Counted from the stretch's first letter, positions 1 to 8,830 are shown. The stretch: DNA of 64,000 bases from Rhodospirillum sp047263945 (GCF_047263945.1 NZ_JBLAVB010000006.1:62001-126000), one strand, 5' to 3'. Notes: generated by a model not told the origin, from the sequence alone. Numbers and translations are program-made.

Positions 1-24
1 AGATCACCATACATCGCCTGGACC

Positions 25-486
25 TCATGAACCGAACAGAATGCCGACCGGGAAGTCCTGATTCATGATCAGGCTGAAGATCCCAAAAAGAAGGCCGATG
101 AATATCGCGGTCCCGAGCGCCAATCGGAATTTGTCCCGATAGCCGAAGACCCAGGCAATGACAGGTACGGCGATCAGCGTCGCCAGGTAAAAGCCGATCA
201 CATCAACGGCCAGGCAATAAAGAATGATGAGCGCGAAGGCGCCCAAAGCCCGTCCCGGCGTTTCAGTCAGGCGGGAAGGATCCTCGCCCCGCGCGTTTTT
301 CCGCGCGTCCATGATGACCAGGAGCGCGCCGAGACCGATCAGCATGACCAGCATGGCCAGGGGCAGCAAACCCGCCATGGTCGAGAGTTCGGACGCCTTG
401 ATCGCCAAAAGGACGGCGCCGGCGATCAACCCGAGGGCCGTAAATCCGTCGGCGCCCAGCACGCGCCGTTTTGCATGATTGGACAT
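25..486 (-). CDS. TctB-family small membrane subunit of a tripartite tricarboxylate transporter
   Basis: A 153-residue protein with about four hydrophobic segments (roughly residues 15-33, 40-58, 80-105 and 118-145) and a short charged loop after the second. This is the size and topology of TctB subunits, which work with a large TctA permease and a periplasmic TctC binding protein. The ATG at 486 has a GGAG about 10 bases upstream. It follows the tctC gene (568-1536) on the same strand, with a strong hairpin between them, so it is the distal part of the operon starting at 3352. The stop overlaps a possible ATG (26-28) and another ATG lies at 12-14, so a downstream gene, presumably tctA, probably begins at the left edge; too little is present to call it. 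Family assignment rests on topology and neighbours. Confidence 0.85.
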   Translation of the reverse strand: MSNHAKRRVLGADGFTALGLIAGAVLLAIKASELSTMAGLLPLAMLVMLIGLGALLVIMDARKNARGEDPSRLTETPGRALGAFALIILYCLAVDVIGFYLATLIAVPVIAWVFGYRDKFRLALGTAIFIGLLFGIFSLIMNQDFPVGILFGS

Positions 487-519
487 GAGTGATGACTCCG
501 TTGAAACAAGTCCGGATAG

Positions 520-560
520 GAAAAGCCCCGGGGCGGACGTTAGAGTCCGTCCCGGGGGCT
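520..560 (-). terminator. Intercistronic hairpin with T-run between tctC and tctB
   Basis: Read on the minus strand, a GC-rich stem of about 15 bp (arms near 524-538 and 545-560, loop about 6 nt) is followed by TTTT. It starts about 8 bases after the tctC stop. It looks like a rho-independent terminator or attenuator that would let the binding protein be made in excess of the membrane subunits, or protect the 3' end of the upstream message. Confidence 0.65.
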
Positions 561-567
561 CTTCAGG

Positions 568-1536
568 CTATTTCCACGGAGAGGTCGTCCAGACCTTCTT
601 TGCCCACTCCAGGGCGTCGGCGTTGGTCGCCTTGAAGTCATCGCCGATATGCGGTTCCACGGGGTTGGCCGTTTCCTTCATGCTCTTCAGGAAATCGGGA
701 TCAACCACGGCCTTTTCGAAGGCCGCGAGCAGCTTGGCCTTGACATCCTCGGGCAAACCAGCCGGAGCCACGATGCCGCGCATGGATCCATTCACCAGAT
801 CCAGGCCCTGTTCCTTGAAGGTCGGCAGATCGGGCGCGAAGTCGGAGCGTTCATTCCGGGCGATGCCCAGGATGTTCATCTGATCCTCGAAACCGGACAC
901 TTCGGAAATGTTCAGGATAGCCACCGGCACGTGTCCCCCCATGAGCGCGGTCCGTGTCGGCGCCGACCCCTTGAAGGGAATGATGGTGAGGTCCTGACCG
1001 ATCAGCGATCCCAGCTTGATCAGGGCGAAGTGGTCGTCTCCGCCCAGGCTGGACATGCCGACGCTCAGGGACTTGGGATCGGTCTTCGCGGCATCGAGGA
1101 ATTTGTCGAGGGTATCGAGACCGCTCTCCTTCGAGGTGACGATCACGTTGGGGTCGTTCACGATATTCGCCAGGAACGTGAAACTGTCCGCGTCGTAGTC
1201 GGCCTTCCGGTCCAAGGTGCGGGCCATCATGCCCGGCAGGTTATACGTGCCCAGGGTGTACCCATCCGGATCGGAATGGGCAACCTGGGTCACACCGATC
1301 TGGCCGCTGGCGCCGGGAACGTTCTTGACGACGATCTGGGCACCATTGCCCAGATATTTTTCGATATAGGGAACCGTGGTGCGGGCCATCACGTCCGTCC
1401 CGCCGCCTGCGGAGAAGCCGACAATCAACTCGATCGGTTTCTCCGGATATTCTGCCTGAGCAACGGCCGGAACAAGGCACAAAAGGGACAGCGCAAAAGC
1501 CATCCGTTTCATGGAAAAAGTCTTGAGTTCAGTCAT
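568..1536 (-). CDS. TctC-family periplasmic solute-binding protein
   Basis: A 322-residue Bug/TctC-type extracytoplasmic receptor for a TTT transporter. The chosen ATG at 1536 is preceded by GGGAGGG at good spacing; the longer reading upstream lacks such a site. Residues 9-28 form a signal peptide ending near AVAQA. The mature start YPEKPIELIVGFSAGGGTD is the family hallmark (P-loop-like turn that binds a ligand carboxylate), and GGTD and the PNVIVT strand are also typical. Length fits the family (about 300-330). It precedes tctB and follows the RraA-like gene by 77 bp. The ligand is unknown; many family members bind dicarboxylates, tricarboxylates or aromatic acids. Confidence 0.9.
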   Translation of the reverse strand: MTELKTFSMKRMAFALSLLCLVPAVAQAEYPEKPIELIVGFSAGGGTDVMARTTVPYIEKYLGNGAQIVVKNVPGASGQIGVTQVAHSDPDGYTLGTYNLPGMMARTLDRKADYDADSFTFLANIVNDPNVIVTSKESGLDTLDKFLDAAKTDPKSLSVGMSSLGGDDHFALIKLGSLIGQDLTIIPFKGSAPTRTALMGGHVPVAILNISEVSGFEDQMNILGIARNERSDFAPDLPTFKEQGLDLVNGSMRGIVAPAGLPEDVKAKLLAAFEKAVVDPDFLKSMKETANPVEPHIGDDFKATNADALEWAKKVWTTSPWK

Positions 1537-1613
1537 GGAACACCCTCCCTGGGTGGATTTGGTTCTGGTTCTGGTTATGATTATGTTTTTCTTGTTCTTT
1601 GTCGGCTTTAAGC

Positions 1614-2294
1614 TCACTCGTCGGGGAAGAGACAGCCCTTCTGTTTCAATGTGGCATCAACCCAACTTCTGTCATTGGTCCGCGCCTTGATCGCTTCCAT
1701 CTGGCGCGTTTCGGCGGCATGCTTGGCCCGCGTGGCTGCCAGGACCTCCTCTGCCATGTCCAGCGGAACCGCGACAACACCGTCACTGTCGCCAAGGATC
1801 AAATCCCCCGGCTCAACGACCATTCCCTCCAGGCTGATCGGCACGTTGATTTCGCCCGGGCCGTCCTTGTAGGGCCCCCGGTGGCTCACGCCAGCGGCGA
1901 AGATTGGCAAGTTGACCTCGCGGAAGGCGTCCAGATCACGAATGGCGCCGTACAGCACGAAACCAGAGACCCCACGATTGATGGCATGGGCCAACATCAG
2001 TTCGCCCATAAGGGAATTGGTCAGATCCCCACCGGCGTCGACCACGATCACATCCCCCGGCACGGCCATGTCGATGGCCTTGTGCAACATGAGATTATCG
2101 CCGGGCCGAGACCGCACCGTAACAGCGGCACCCGCCAGGATACCGGAGGTATGCATTGGCCGGAGGTTCGGCCCAGCCGCCACCATCCGGTTCATGCTAT
2201 CGGAGACATTGGCGACCGGGAGGGCGGCGAAATCGGCGACAAGGGCGGCGTCAATGCACCGCTTGCGGTTTAGAATGCGAAATCCCACGGTCAT
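1614..2294 (-). CDS. RraA/HMG-aldolase-family protein (4-carboxy-4-hydroxy-2-oxoadipate aldolase-like)
   Basis: A 226-residue protein of the RraA-like fold. Recognisable elements are the N-terminal VSDSMNR stretch, the PGDVIVVD strand, GELMLAHAINRGVSGFV, the GAIRDLD motif (Arg-Asp used in metal and substrate binding in the aldolases) and GDSDGVVAVP near residue 175. In catabolic operons such proteins are usually divalent-metal aldolases or oxaloacetate decarboxylases, not the RNase E regulator RraA that gave the family its name. The start overlaps the stop of the upstream dehydrogenase by 4 bp, so the two are translationally coupled. With a LigI-like hydrolase about 2.4 kb away, breakdown of a hydroxylated oxo-acid is a reasonable inference; the substrate is unproven. 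Confidence 0.82.
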   Translation of the reverse strand: MTVGFRILNRKRCIDAALVADFAALPVANVSDSMNRMVAAGPNLRPMHTSGILAGAAVTVRSRPGDNLMLHKAIDMAVPGDVIVVDAGGDLTNSLMGELMLAHAINRGVSGFVLYGAIRDLDAFREVNLPIFAAGVSHRGPYKDGPGEINVPISLEGMVVEPGDLILGDSDGVVAVPLDMAEEVLAATRAKHAAETRQMEAIKARTNDRSWVDATLKQKGCLFPDE

Positions 2295-3352
2295 GACCGA
2301 TTTTCCTTTGTTTCAAGCATGTGAGGGGGGGTCTTGAGAGCCGAGCGATTGACGACCCGCCGGGCCTCGATTGGCTCGCCATCAAGGATCTGAAAGATAC
2401 CCCGGACCGCCTCCGTCCCGACGCGGGCCCCCGCTTCCCGGGTCACCCCACCGATATGAGGGGAGACGACGATATTGGGTTCCGCCCAAAAGGGGTGATC
2501 GACTGCGGGCGGCTCCACGGCGAAGGTATCGAGACCGGCGCCCGCCAGATGGCCCGAGCGAATGGCGGCCACAAGGGCCTCTTCGTCGATCAGACCGCCA
2601 CGGGCGGTGTTCACCACATAGCTACCCGGACGCATCAACGCTATCCGCTCGGCGTTGAGCAGGCAGTTGGTCTCGGGCGTCAGGGGGCAGTGCAGGCTGA
2701 CGATATCGGCACCGGAGAGCGCGCCCTCAACGCTGGCCACACGGGTGACTCCCAGCGCCTCGAAATCCACGTCGGATGCGAAGGGATCATAGCCCACGGC
2801 CTTCAGTCCGAACCCGCTGGCCATGCGCGCGGTGGCCTGGGCGATTGCCCCCATGCCGATGAAGGCGATAGTTGACCCGGCCAGTTCACGCCCAAGGAAG
2901 CCCGGCTTTTCCCAACGCCCTGCACGCAAGCCGGCGTCCAGGGGGACGATCCGCTTAACCGTAGCGAGCAGCAGGGCAATGGCGTGCTCGGCGACGGATA
3001 CCGCATTGGCACCGGACGCGGCCAGGACAGCGATGTCCAGTGCCGAGGCCCCGGCGACATCAATATTGTCAACACCGGCTCCGTGCTTGGAAATGACCCG
3101 AAGCGCAGGCGCATCTCGCAAGGCTTCGGCTGAAATGCGGCCAAGGCGAGAGACCATTCCAGCCGCACCCGTCTCGCGCAATGCCGCGTTGAGGATGTCT
3201 GAATCGGCATAAGCTGGCGTATAGACGACCTCATATCCCCTGCTAGCGATCATCTGAACCGCGTCGGGATGCAAATCGGGGCCGTTAACAAGGATAACCT
3301 TATGCATGTCGGGGCTCCCCATGGAGCCGTCGACGGATGCTTCCGCTTTCAT
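2291..3352 (-). CDS. D-isomer-specific 2-hydroxyacid dehydrogenase (phosphoglycerate dehydrogenase-like)
   Basis: A 353-residue NAD(P)-dependent oxidoreductase. The Rossmann motif is FIGMGAIAQATARMASGFG (about residues 164-182), followed by the acidic dinucleotide-selecting position in GYDPF. The catalytic trio is visible: Arg in NTARGGLIDE, Glu in DTFAVEPP and His in SPHIGGVT. The ATG at 3352 has GGAGGAA seven bases upstream; an internal ATG at 3307 is the alternative. It is the first gene of the operon, is coupled to the RraA-like gene and is divergent from a LysR regulator, so both ends of the 3353-3516 gap are probably regulated together. Substrate cannot be deduced; reduction of a 2-oxo acid or oxidation of a 2-hydroxy acid is known for the family. 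Confidence 0.88.
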   Translation of the reverse strand: MKAEASVDGSMGSPDMHKVILVNGPDLHPDAVQMIASRGYEVVYTPAYADSDILNAALRETGAAGMVSRLGRISAEALRDAPALRVISKHGAGVDNIDVAGASALDIAVLAASGANAVSVAEHAIALLLATVKRIVPLDAGLRAGRWEKPGFLGRELAGSTIAFIGMGAIAQATARMASGFGLKAVGYDPFASDVDFEALGVTRVASVEGALSGADIVSLHCPLTPETNCLLNAERIALMRPGSYVVNTARGGLIDEEALVAAIRSGHLAGAGLDTFAVEPPAVDHPFWAEPNIVVSPHIGGVTREAGARVGTEAVRGIFQILDGEPIEARRVVNRSALKTPPHMLETKENRS

Positions 3353-3516
3353 CGATGTATTCCTCCCATGACCGGATGCACGTTATGGCCGTGCCCGGTC
3401 ACCTTCTTGACTTGGAGGAAGCCTACATGACAAAAACTCCTTCACATTAGCGAATAATTATAGTTATTTGATACAGATTTACTTAATTAATACCCTTAAA
3501 CCAGCAGGGGCTATCC
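3353..3516. promoter_or_regulatory. Divergent control region between the dehydrogenase operon and LysR gene
   Basis: A 164-bp gap, clearly more AT-rich than its surroundings around 3440-3500 (for example ATTAGCGAATAAT and AATTATAGTTATT). LysR proteins usually bind such divergent gaps. Short inverted A/T arms are present, but no convincing T-N11-A box or -35/-10 pair could be fixed by eye. Confidence 0.45.
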
Positions 3517-4416
3517 ATGGACACCAGGCAACTCCGAACCCTGATCGCCATTGCCGAAGGAGGTTCCTTCGCCCACGCAGCAGAGACGGTCGGGCTCACT
3601 CCCTCCGCAGTCAGTCAGCAGGTTTTCGCGCTGGAACAAGAGTTTGGAGCGGCGCTCTTCGATCGCGCGACGCGACCGCCCCGGTTGAACGCCAACGGCC
3701 TGCAAGTCGTCGAAACCGCGCGGGAGTTCCTGCGCCTGGAGGAAGCGGTCAAGGGCGCGGTACAGGGTCATAAAGTTTCGGGAACTCTGGTCATCGGATC
3801 AGTTCGAAGCAGCGCGCTCAATCTTTTGCCCGAAGCGATCAAGCGCATGCACCATCTGTACCCGGACCTGAAGGTCAATTTGCGGGTCTCCCTTTCGGCG
3901 AATCTGATTTCCGATGTCGCCATGGGGAGACTTGACGCCGCTGTTGTCGCGGAACACATGGCCCTGCCCAACGCCCTACGGTGGAGCCCCTTCCTTCGCG
4001 AACCCCTGCATATCATCGCGCCACCGGGCACAAAGGACATGACCGGCACGGACTTGCTCAAGACCCAGCCTTTCATCCGCTTCAGAAGCGCCGTTCCCTT
4101 GGCGAACCTGATCGATGCCGAGATCGCCAGAAAGGGCATCGTGACCCATGATATCGCGGAAATCGATACCATCGGCGCCATCGTCACCTGCGTGGAAAAC
4201 GGCCTGGGGATCTCGGTCGTCCCCCATGTCGCCTTACGCGGCCTCGCAGAAAAACGGTTGGTGATACGCGCCTTCGGATCGCCCCCGGTCTATCGCCAAA
4301 TCGGGCTCATCGAACGCACGGTGGCTCCGCGCGCCCGAATCATCGAGGACTTGCATGAGGCACTTGCCGACCTCAGTGGCGAACACGGCCTGTCCCGTCG
4401 CGCATCGCCGGATTAA
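3517..4416 (+). CDS. LysR-family transcriptional regulator
   Basis: A 299-residue regulator with the N-terminal winged helix-turn-helix of the family: TLIAIAEGGSFAHAAETVGL followed by TPSAVSQQVFALE (residues about 5-40). The effector-binding domain with the GTLVIGSVRS start lies at about 87-290. The ATG at 3517 has AGGGG about seven bases upstream. It is divergent from the 2-hydroxyacid dehydrogenase/RraA/TctCB operon and is the best candidate regulator of that operon, and possibly of the second TTT operon at 4652-8489. The inducer is unknown; it is often a pathway intermediate in this family. Confidence 0.9.
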   Translation: MDTRQLRTLIAIAEGGSFAHAAETVGLTPSAVSQQVFALEQEFGAALFDRATRPPRLNANGLQVVETAREFLRLEEAVKGAVQGHKVSGTLVIGSVRSSALNLLPEAIKRMHHLYPDLKVNLRVSLSANLISDVAMGRLDAAVVAEHMALPNALRWSPFLREPLHIIAPPGTKDMTGTDLLKTQPFIRFRSAVPLANLIDAEIARKGIVTHDIAEIDTIGAIVTCVENGLGISVVPHVALRGLAEKRLVIRAFGSPPVYRQIGLIERTVAPRARIIEDLHEALADLSGEHGLSRRASPD

Positions 4417-4510
4417 CAGGGTGCGAAAAACTCTTTTGCCGTCATTTTCACGGGGATAACGAAGGAAAACAACGTATTCTTTATACCCCGTCTCCTTGAA
4501 AAACCGAAAA

Positions 4511-4630
4511 ACGCGGGGCTTTGCCCCGACCCCCACCGGGGCCTGAGGCCCCGGACCCCCATTCGTTTTTTTACCAATGGGATCAAAGGGTCCGTGACCC
4601 TTTGCGGGTCTGGGGGCTTTCCCGCGCCAT
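4511..4630. repeat. GC-rich palindromic intergenic repeat (family 2, copy 1)
   Basis: The stretch after the LysR stop contains GGGGCTTTGCCCC and further nested inverted segments (GGGGCCTGAGGCCCC; GGGTCCGTGACCC). The same core is found near 8831-8973 and, inverted, near 22380-22483. It lies between convergent genes, so it may also end transcription. Confidence 0.6.
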
Positions 4631-4651
4631 AAGGCACTCTAACCATTTGAT

Positions 4652-5458
4652 CTAGACGGTTCCGCTTTTCTCGAAAGCGTAAAGTCGTTCGGGATTGGTC
4701 CACATACAGGCTCGAAACTGGTCGGGATCGAGTACTGCGGAAAAAAGGTCCAACATTGGCGGAATCTGCGGCAAAGGCGGAGCCGTCATCACATGCGGCC
4801 AGTCGCTTCCCCAAATGCATTGGTCCGGATAGGTTCCAACAAGTTGGCCAACGCACTCGACCAAATGCGCATGATCGTCCGGCCCCTGCCCCCTACCCAC
4901 GCGCGTCAACGACAGCTTGACCCAGACCCGCCCGGTGTCGAGTAACCGACGCAGGTCCCCCATGTCCTGCCCGCTTTGGGGATCCACATGCCCGATATGG
5001 TCCAGCACCAGAATCTGCCCCTCGGGCAGCCGTTTCAGGTGCTCGGCGATCGCCGAAAAGCTCGTGGGCTCCGTATTCAGTTCGATGTGCCATCCCATGG
5101 GAGCCACGCAGCGAGACAGCTCCGGCAGGCTGCCAAGCGCGCTCGCGCCAAGGCGGGCGCGATCCTGGATCCGGATGGCACGGACACCTGCAGCATGCAG
5201 GGCTGAGACATCGGCCCGATCCGGATCGATTGTCGCCACCCCACGCGTGGCGATCCTCGCCCCGCTGCGCAAGACGGAGACCAAGCGGCTGCTATCGGTT
5301 CCATCGACCGAGGCCTGAACGATCACCGCCCGAGAGATCCCATGGGGCGCGGCCTCCTCCACATAGTCGGAGAGATCCTTGGTCGGTGGCGCATAGGCCC
5401 CACCGGACGGCAGCGCTGTCTTTGCGAAGGAATGAATGTGGCAATCGCAGATCGTCAT
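4652..5458 (-). CDS. Amidohydrolase-2 family protein, LigI-like (2-pyrone-4,6-dicarboxylate lactonase-related)
   Basis: A 268-residue TIM-barrel hydrolase. The N-terminal CDCHIHSF gives the metal-binding HxH, VLDHIGH near residue 168 supplies a further His, and WGSDWPHV near residue 216 carries the catalytic Asp. VKLS before it is also typical of the lactonase/decarboxylase group. Its ATG overlaps the tctA stop (ATGA), so it is the last gene of a TctC-TctB-TctA operon. LigI hydrolyses 2-pyrone-4,6-dicarboxylate in protocatechuate 4,5-cleavage; close relatives act on other lactones of carboxylic acids. Activity on the solute imported by the neighbouring transporter is an inference. Confidence 0.8.
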   Translation of the reverse strand: MTICDCHIHSFAKTALPSGGAYAPPTKDLSDYVEEAAPHGISRAVIVQASVDGTDSSRLVSVLRSGARIATRGVATIDPDRADVSALHAAGVRAIRIQDRARLGASALGSLPELSRCVAPMGWHIELNTEPTSFSAIAEHLKRLPEGQILVLDHIGHVDPQSGQDMGDLRRLLDTGRVWVKLSLTRVGRGQGPDDHAHLVECVGQLVGTYPDQCIWGSDWPHVMTAPPLPQIPPMLDLFSAVLDPDQFRACMWTNPERLYAFEKSGTV

Positions 5459-6939
5459 TCCGAAACCCGCCTCTTTTCACGGAGAGAAAATAAAACACTC
5501 GTCGCCAGACTCACCCCAGTCAGCCCCAGAAGCCCCAGGGCGATGGGCGAGTCGACAAACACCCCTAGATTTCCGCCACTCATGAGAAGGGCCTGCCGCA
5601 TACTCTGCTCGAAGGGGTGACCGAGGATGAGGCCGATCAGAAGCGGGGGAATGGGGAATCCGCTCCGTCGAAAGAAGAACCCAAGCAGACCCGCGCCCAG
5701 CATCACCCAGACATCGAACAGGCTGTTGTTCACGGAAAAAGCCCCCAAAGCGGCGAGTATGGCGATGGCCGGGAACAGATGCCGCGGCCGAATACGGATC
5801 ACATGCACCGCAACCCGGAACAGCAGCAGTCCGAAAATCACGGTCGGAAGGGAGGACAGCAGCAGGGCCTCGAAGATGGCATAAACCTCGACCCCATGGT
5901 TTTTGAACAAAAAAGGTCCGGGCGCCAGCCCCTGCAACATAAAGGCCCCGAGGATAACCGCCGTGACCGCATCGCCGGGGATCCCAAGCGCCAGGGTCGG
6001 AACCAACGCTCCCCCGGTCACCGCGTTGTTGGCCGCCTCGGGCGCCGCGACGCCTTCCGCCGCGCCCGCGCCGAAGGTTTCCGGCTCCTTCGACCGCGAC
6101 CGGGCGAGGTTGTAACTCATGAACGCCGGAACCGTAGACCCGATACCAGGCAGAATGCCGACGAAGGTACCGATCACCGATGACAGGGCCAGGGTCGCAC
6201 GCATGCGCCAGAGGTCTAGAAGGGAAACCCTGGCGGGTTTCAGATCCGGGATCTCGGGATCTCCCGTTTCGGATCGGCGGGAGAACACCTGGATGAAGAC
6301 CTCCGACATGGCGAAGAGCCCGACGAGAACGGGAATCAACTGAAAGCCGGCCTCAAAGGCGAACGACCCGAAGGTGAAACGGGGCGACCCGTCAATGGGA
6401 TCCAACCCCACCACGCCTGCGCAAACACCCACAAGGACCATGATCAGCGCATCCAGGCGGGAGGCTCCGCCGAAAAGCACGATCACCTGCAGGGCGAAAA
6501 GCATCAGGACGGTCATCTCTGCCGGACCGAAATCCAAGGCGAACCGGGCCAGAGGTTCCGCCAACAACATGAGGACAAGGCAGCTGAACACATTGCCGAA
6601 CACACTGGCGTAGAGCGCGATCCGCAGCGCGCGTCCCCCCTCTCCCCGGCGGGCCAAGGCGTGGCCATCAATAGCCGTGGCCGCGGAGGATGGCGTTCCC
6701 GGCACGTTCAGCAGAACAGCGGAGATCGATCCCCCGAAGATCGCCCCCTGATAGACACCCAACAGCAGGATCATGGCCGGGATCGGTTGCATGGAAAAAG
6801 TCGCCGGGATCAGCAGCGCGATCGCCATGGTCGGCCCGAGACCGGGAATCGCGCCGATGATGATACCCGAGACGATACCGATGGCCGCGGCCACCAGCAC
6901 CCAAATGTTCAGCAAGGAAAGAAACGCGTCCCACAGCAT
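5455..6939 (-). CDS. TctA-family large permease of a tripartite tricarboxylate transporter
   Basis: A 494-residue polytopic membrane protein with about 10-12 hydrophobic segments. TctA hallmarks are present: the N-terminal GIIIGAIPGLGPTMAIALL, the central GILPGIGSTVPAFMSYNLAR and the GVAAPEAANNAVTGGALVP loop. The paired glycine/proline-rich repeats in the two halves are the proposed substrate path. It lies 120 bp downstream of tctB (7060-7533) and overlaps the LigI-like hydrolase by 4 bp. With the proteins at 7060-7533 and 7530-8489 it makes one complete TTT system. The ATG at 6939 has AGGGG upstream. Confidence 0.93.
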   Translation of the reverse strand: MLWDAFLSLLNIWVLVAAAIGIVSGIIIGAIPGLGPTMAIALLIPATFSMQPIPAMILLLGVYQGAIFGGSISAVLLNVPGTPSSAATAIDGHALARRGEGGRALRIALYASVFGNVFSCLVLMLLAEPLARFALDFGPAEMTVLMLFALQVIVLFGGASRLDALIMVLVGVCAGVVGLDPIDGSPRFTFGSFAFEAGFQLIPVLVGLFAMSEVFIQVFSRRSETGDPEIPDLKPARVSLLDLWRMRATLALSSVIGTFVGILPGIGSTVPAFMSYNLARSRSKEPETFGAGAAEGVAAPEAANNAVTGGALVPTLALGIPGDAVTAVILGAFMLQGLAPGPFLFKNHGVEVYAIFEALLLSSLPTVIFGLLLFRVAVHVIRIRPRHLFPAIAILAALGAFSVNNSLFDVWVMLGAGLLGFFFRRSGFPIPPLLIGLILGHPFEQSMRQALLMSGGNLGVFVDSPIALGLLGLTGVSLATSVLFSLREKRRVSE

Positions 6940-7059
6940 CTTGGGGATGCCCCTATTGCATTCGGTCCTTCGACCGCGTGAAGACCTCGAGGAGAGAGCG
7001 GACCCATGGATCGGGTGTTCCGCCTCTCCTCACAGCTCGAGTGTTGAGTCTGGGGCCCA

Positions 7060-7533
7060 TCAGGGAAGGGGGATATGCAATCCCCACCGCGCGCCAAAGG
7101 TCACGATCCCCGCGATGGCCACCGGGACCAAAACCCCAAGAACCGGGCGCCGCTCGCCCAGCAACAGGGCGGTCGCCACGCCGAGGAGCCCGGCTCCGGC
7201 GAAAAAGCCCAGGACCGGCATGGCCACCAGAGCCAAACCACTGACGAGCGCAAGCGCAAGAGTCCATGCCAGCCGCTGCCCTGGACCGATGGGGGCATCC
7301 GTCGCCCCCCGCGCGAGCCCAAGCCCCATGCGAATCACGAGCGCAAGGGCGAGCGCCCCCAAGGCCAACCGGGGAAAGCTCCGTGCGTCCGGTCCTTGGT
7401 CGCCAAAACCGAAAAGCGGAATTTGCCGATCCAGTAATGCCAGCCCCGCCAGAGCACCGACCAGGAGTCCCCCACTGGTCAGTGTCCGAATACCGAAGCG
7501 GGACCCCGAGGCGACGTTGGTTTCCGTCGTCAC
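7060..7533 (-). CDS. TctB-family small membrane subunit (second TTT system)
   Basis: A 157-residue protein with four predicted membrane segments (about residues 20-37, 54-72, 90-125, 132-150). The Asp-Ala-Arg-Ser-Phe-Pro motif before the second segment is common in TctB proteins. Translation starts at GTG, which overlaps the stop of the upstream tctC (GTGA), indicating coupled synthesis. It is followed after 120 bp by tctA. It differs clearly in sequence from the TctB at 25-486, so the two transporters are not a recent duplication. Confidence 0.85.
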   Translation of the reverse strand: MTTETNVASGSRFGIRTLTSGGLLVGALAGLALLDRQIPLFGFGDQGPDARSFPRLALGALALALVIRMGLGLARGATDAPIGPGQRLAWTLALALVSGLALVAMPVLGFFAGAGLLGVATALLLGERRPVLGVLVPVAIAGIVTFGARWGLHIPLP

Positions 7534-8489
7534 TTGGACTGGCCCATTTGCTTTGCCAGATCGCGGTAGGCTGAGAGGTTCTCTGCAATGGTCGCCTTAA
7601 GCGCCTCGCCCGACATGACGCGTACCGGCTGGCCCAACTTGGTCATGAAGGCCTTGAACTCGTCCGAGGAGGCGACGTCAGTGAAGATTTTTTCAAGCTT
7701 GGCGACAATGGCACCGTCCGTCCCGGCGGGCGCCAGGATGCCGACGATCGAGGGAAACTCCGCTTTGTACCCGGCATCCTTCAGAGTCGGAACGTCGGGG
7801 AAATCAGGATCCCGTGTTCCGTCAAGAACCGCAAGGAGACGAAGCTTTCCATCCTGGACCAAATCGCGATAGGCAGGAACCAGCGCCACGTCCACATGTT
7901 TTCCCAGCACCGCAGCGGTCGCTGCAGACGCTCCGTCGAACGGCACATGGCGCAAGGCGGCCCCGGTCTGATTGGCGACGGAAGTGAAGGCCAGATGAGC
8001 TCCCCCCATCGCACCTGCCGTGCCATAGGTCACCGTAGTCCCGGATTTGGCGGCCGAAATCAACTCGTCGAGCGTTTGGTAAGGCGCGTCGGCATTGACC
8101 AGCACGCCGTGATAGGGCCCCGAGTAATTCATGATCGGGATGAAGTCGGTCGTGGTGTCATAGCCAACGGGCCGAAGCGCAGGCGTAACGAAGGAGGGAG
8201 ACGAGGTCGTCGCGATGAGCCTGTAGCCATCGGGCTTCGCCGCAGCGACCGCGCGCATGGCGTTCGTGCCACTGCTTCCCGGCTGATTTTCTACGACGAA
8301 AGGTTGCCCCGCAACCTTCTCGGCCATCGCGGCCATTTGGCGCGCAGAGATATCGGTCGTCCCCCCGGCCCCATAGGGCACCACGATGGTTATGGGGCGG
8401 CTCGGATAGTCCTCGGCGAGGGCACCATGGGCCTGTACGATTAGGGTGCAAGCAGCAATCGTCATGCCAATGCGGCGCATGATATTCAT
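7530..8489 (-). CDS. TctC-family periplasmic solute-binding protein (second TTT system)
   Basis: A 319-residue binding protein. The ATG at 8489 has GGAGGAA at ideal spacing. A signal peptide spans roughly residues 4-25, cut near GALA. The mature start YPSRPITIVVPYGAGGTTD is the classical Bug/TctC ligand-carboxylate loop, and NQPGSSG and the PDGY turn fit the family. It leads the operon TctC-TctB-TctA-amidohydrolase. The upstream gap (8490-9296) is AT-rich next to the gene and carries a 13-bp palindrome with the T-N11-A spacing typical of LysR targets. Confidence 0.92.
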   Translation of the reverse strand: MNIMRRIGMTIAACTLIVQAHGALAEDYPSRPITIVVPYGAGGTTDISARQMAAMAEKVAGQPFVVENQPGSSGTNAMRAVAAAKPDGYRLIATTSSPSFVTPALRPVGYDTTTDFIPIMNYSGPYHGVLVNADAPYQTLDELISAAKSGTTVTYGTAGAMGGAHLAFTSVANQTGAALRHVPFDGASAATAAVLGKHVDVALVPAYRDLVQDGKLRLLAVLDGTRDPDFPDVPTLKDAGYKAEFPSIVGILAPAGTDGAIVAKLEKIFTDVASSDEFKAFMTKLGQPVRVMSGEALKATIAENLSAYRDLAKQMGQSK

Positions 8490-8669
8490 AAGTTTCCTCC
8501 ACAAAGTTTTACTTTGTACTTTTTGTTCATCCCCCCCCTCTCGGCGGGCAAGATGCGGTTTTCACGCATGACCACGGCAACCACGAGTGACCGTAGATCG
8601 GTTTTTACATTTCGGCGGACGATCCCGGTCCTTTTTCGAAACGCACGCCAATCTGCGCGTTGATTTCAG

Positions 8670-8682
8670 TCTAATTGTTAGA
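8670..8682. promoter_or_regulatory. 13-bp palindrome with T-N11-A spacing upstream of tctC
   Basis: TCTAATTGTTAGA is a perfect 5+3+5 inverted repeat about 180 bp before the tctC start at 8489. The T-N11-A form is the general LysR-family binding pattern. The nearest LysR gene is at 3517; the pairing is only a suggestion. Confidence 0.3.
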
Positions 8683-8830
8683 TTGTCTTTATTAAAACGC
8701 GAATACCTTCATATTTAATCGCATTTTTCTAATCAAGTTTACTCGACCCCAGAGACGTCAGGGGACCGGAGCCGAACCTTCGGAATAGTGAATAATAATA
8801 GTGAGTTAGGTTGGAATATGGGGGCGGCGC

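Noticed and set aside
1614..2294. Calling this gene the RNase E inhibitor RraA
   Set aside because: Its operon with a hydroxyacid dehydrogenase and a TTT transporter, and the aldolase-type motifs, fit a metabolic enzyme better.
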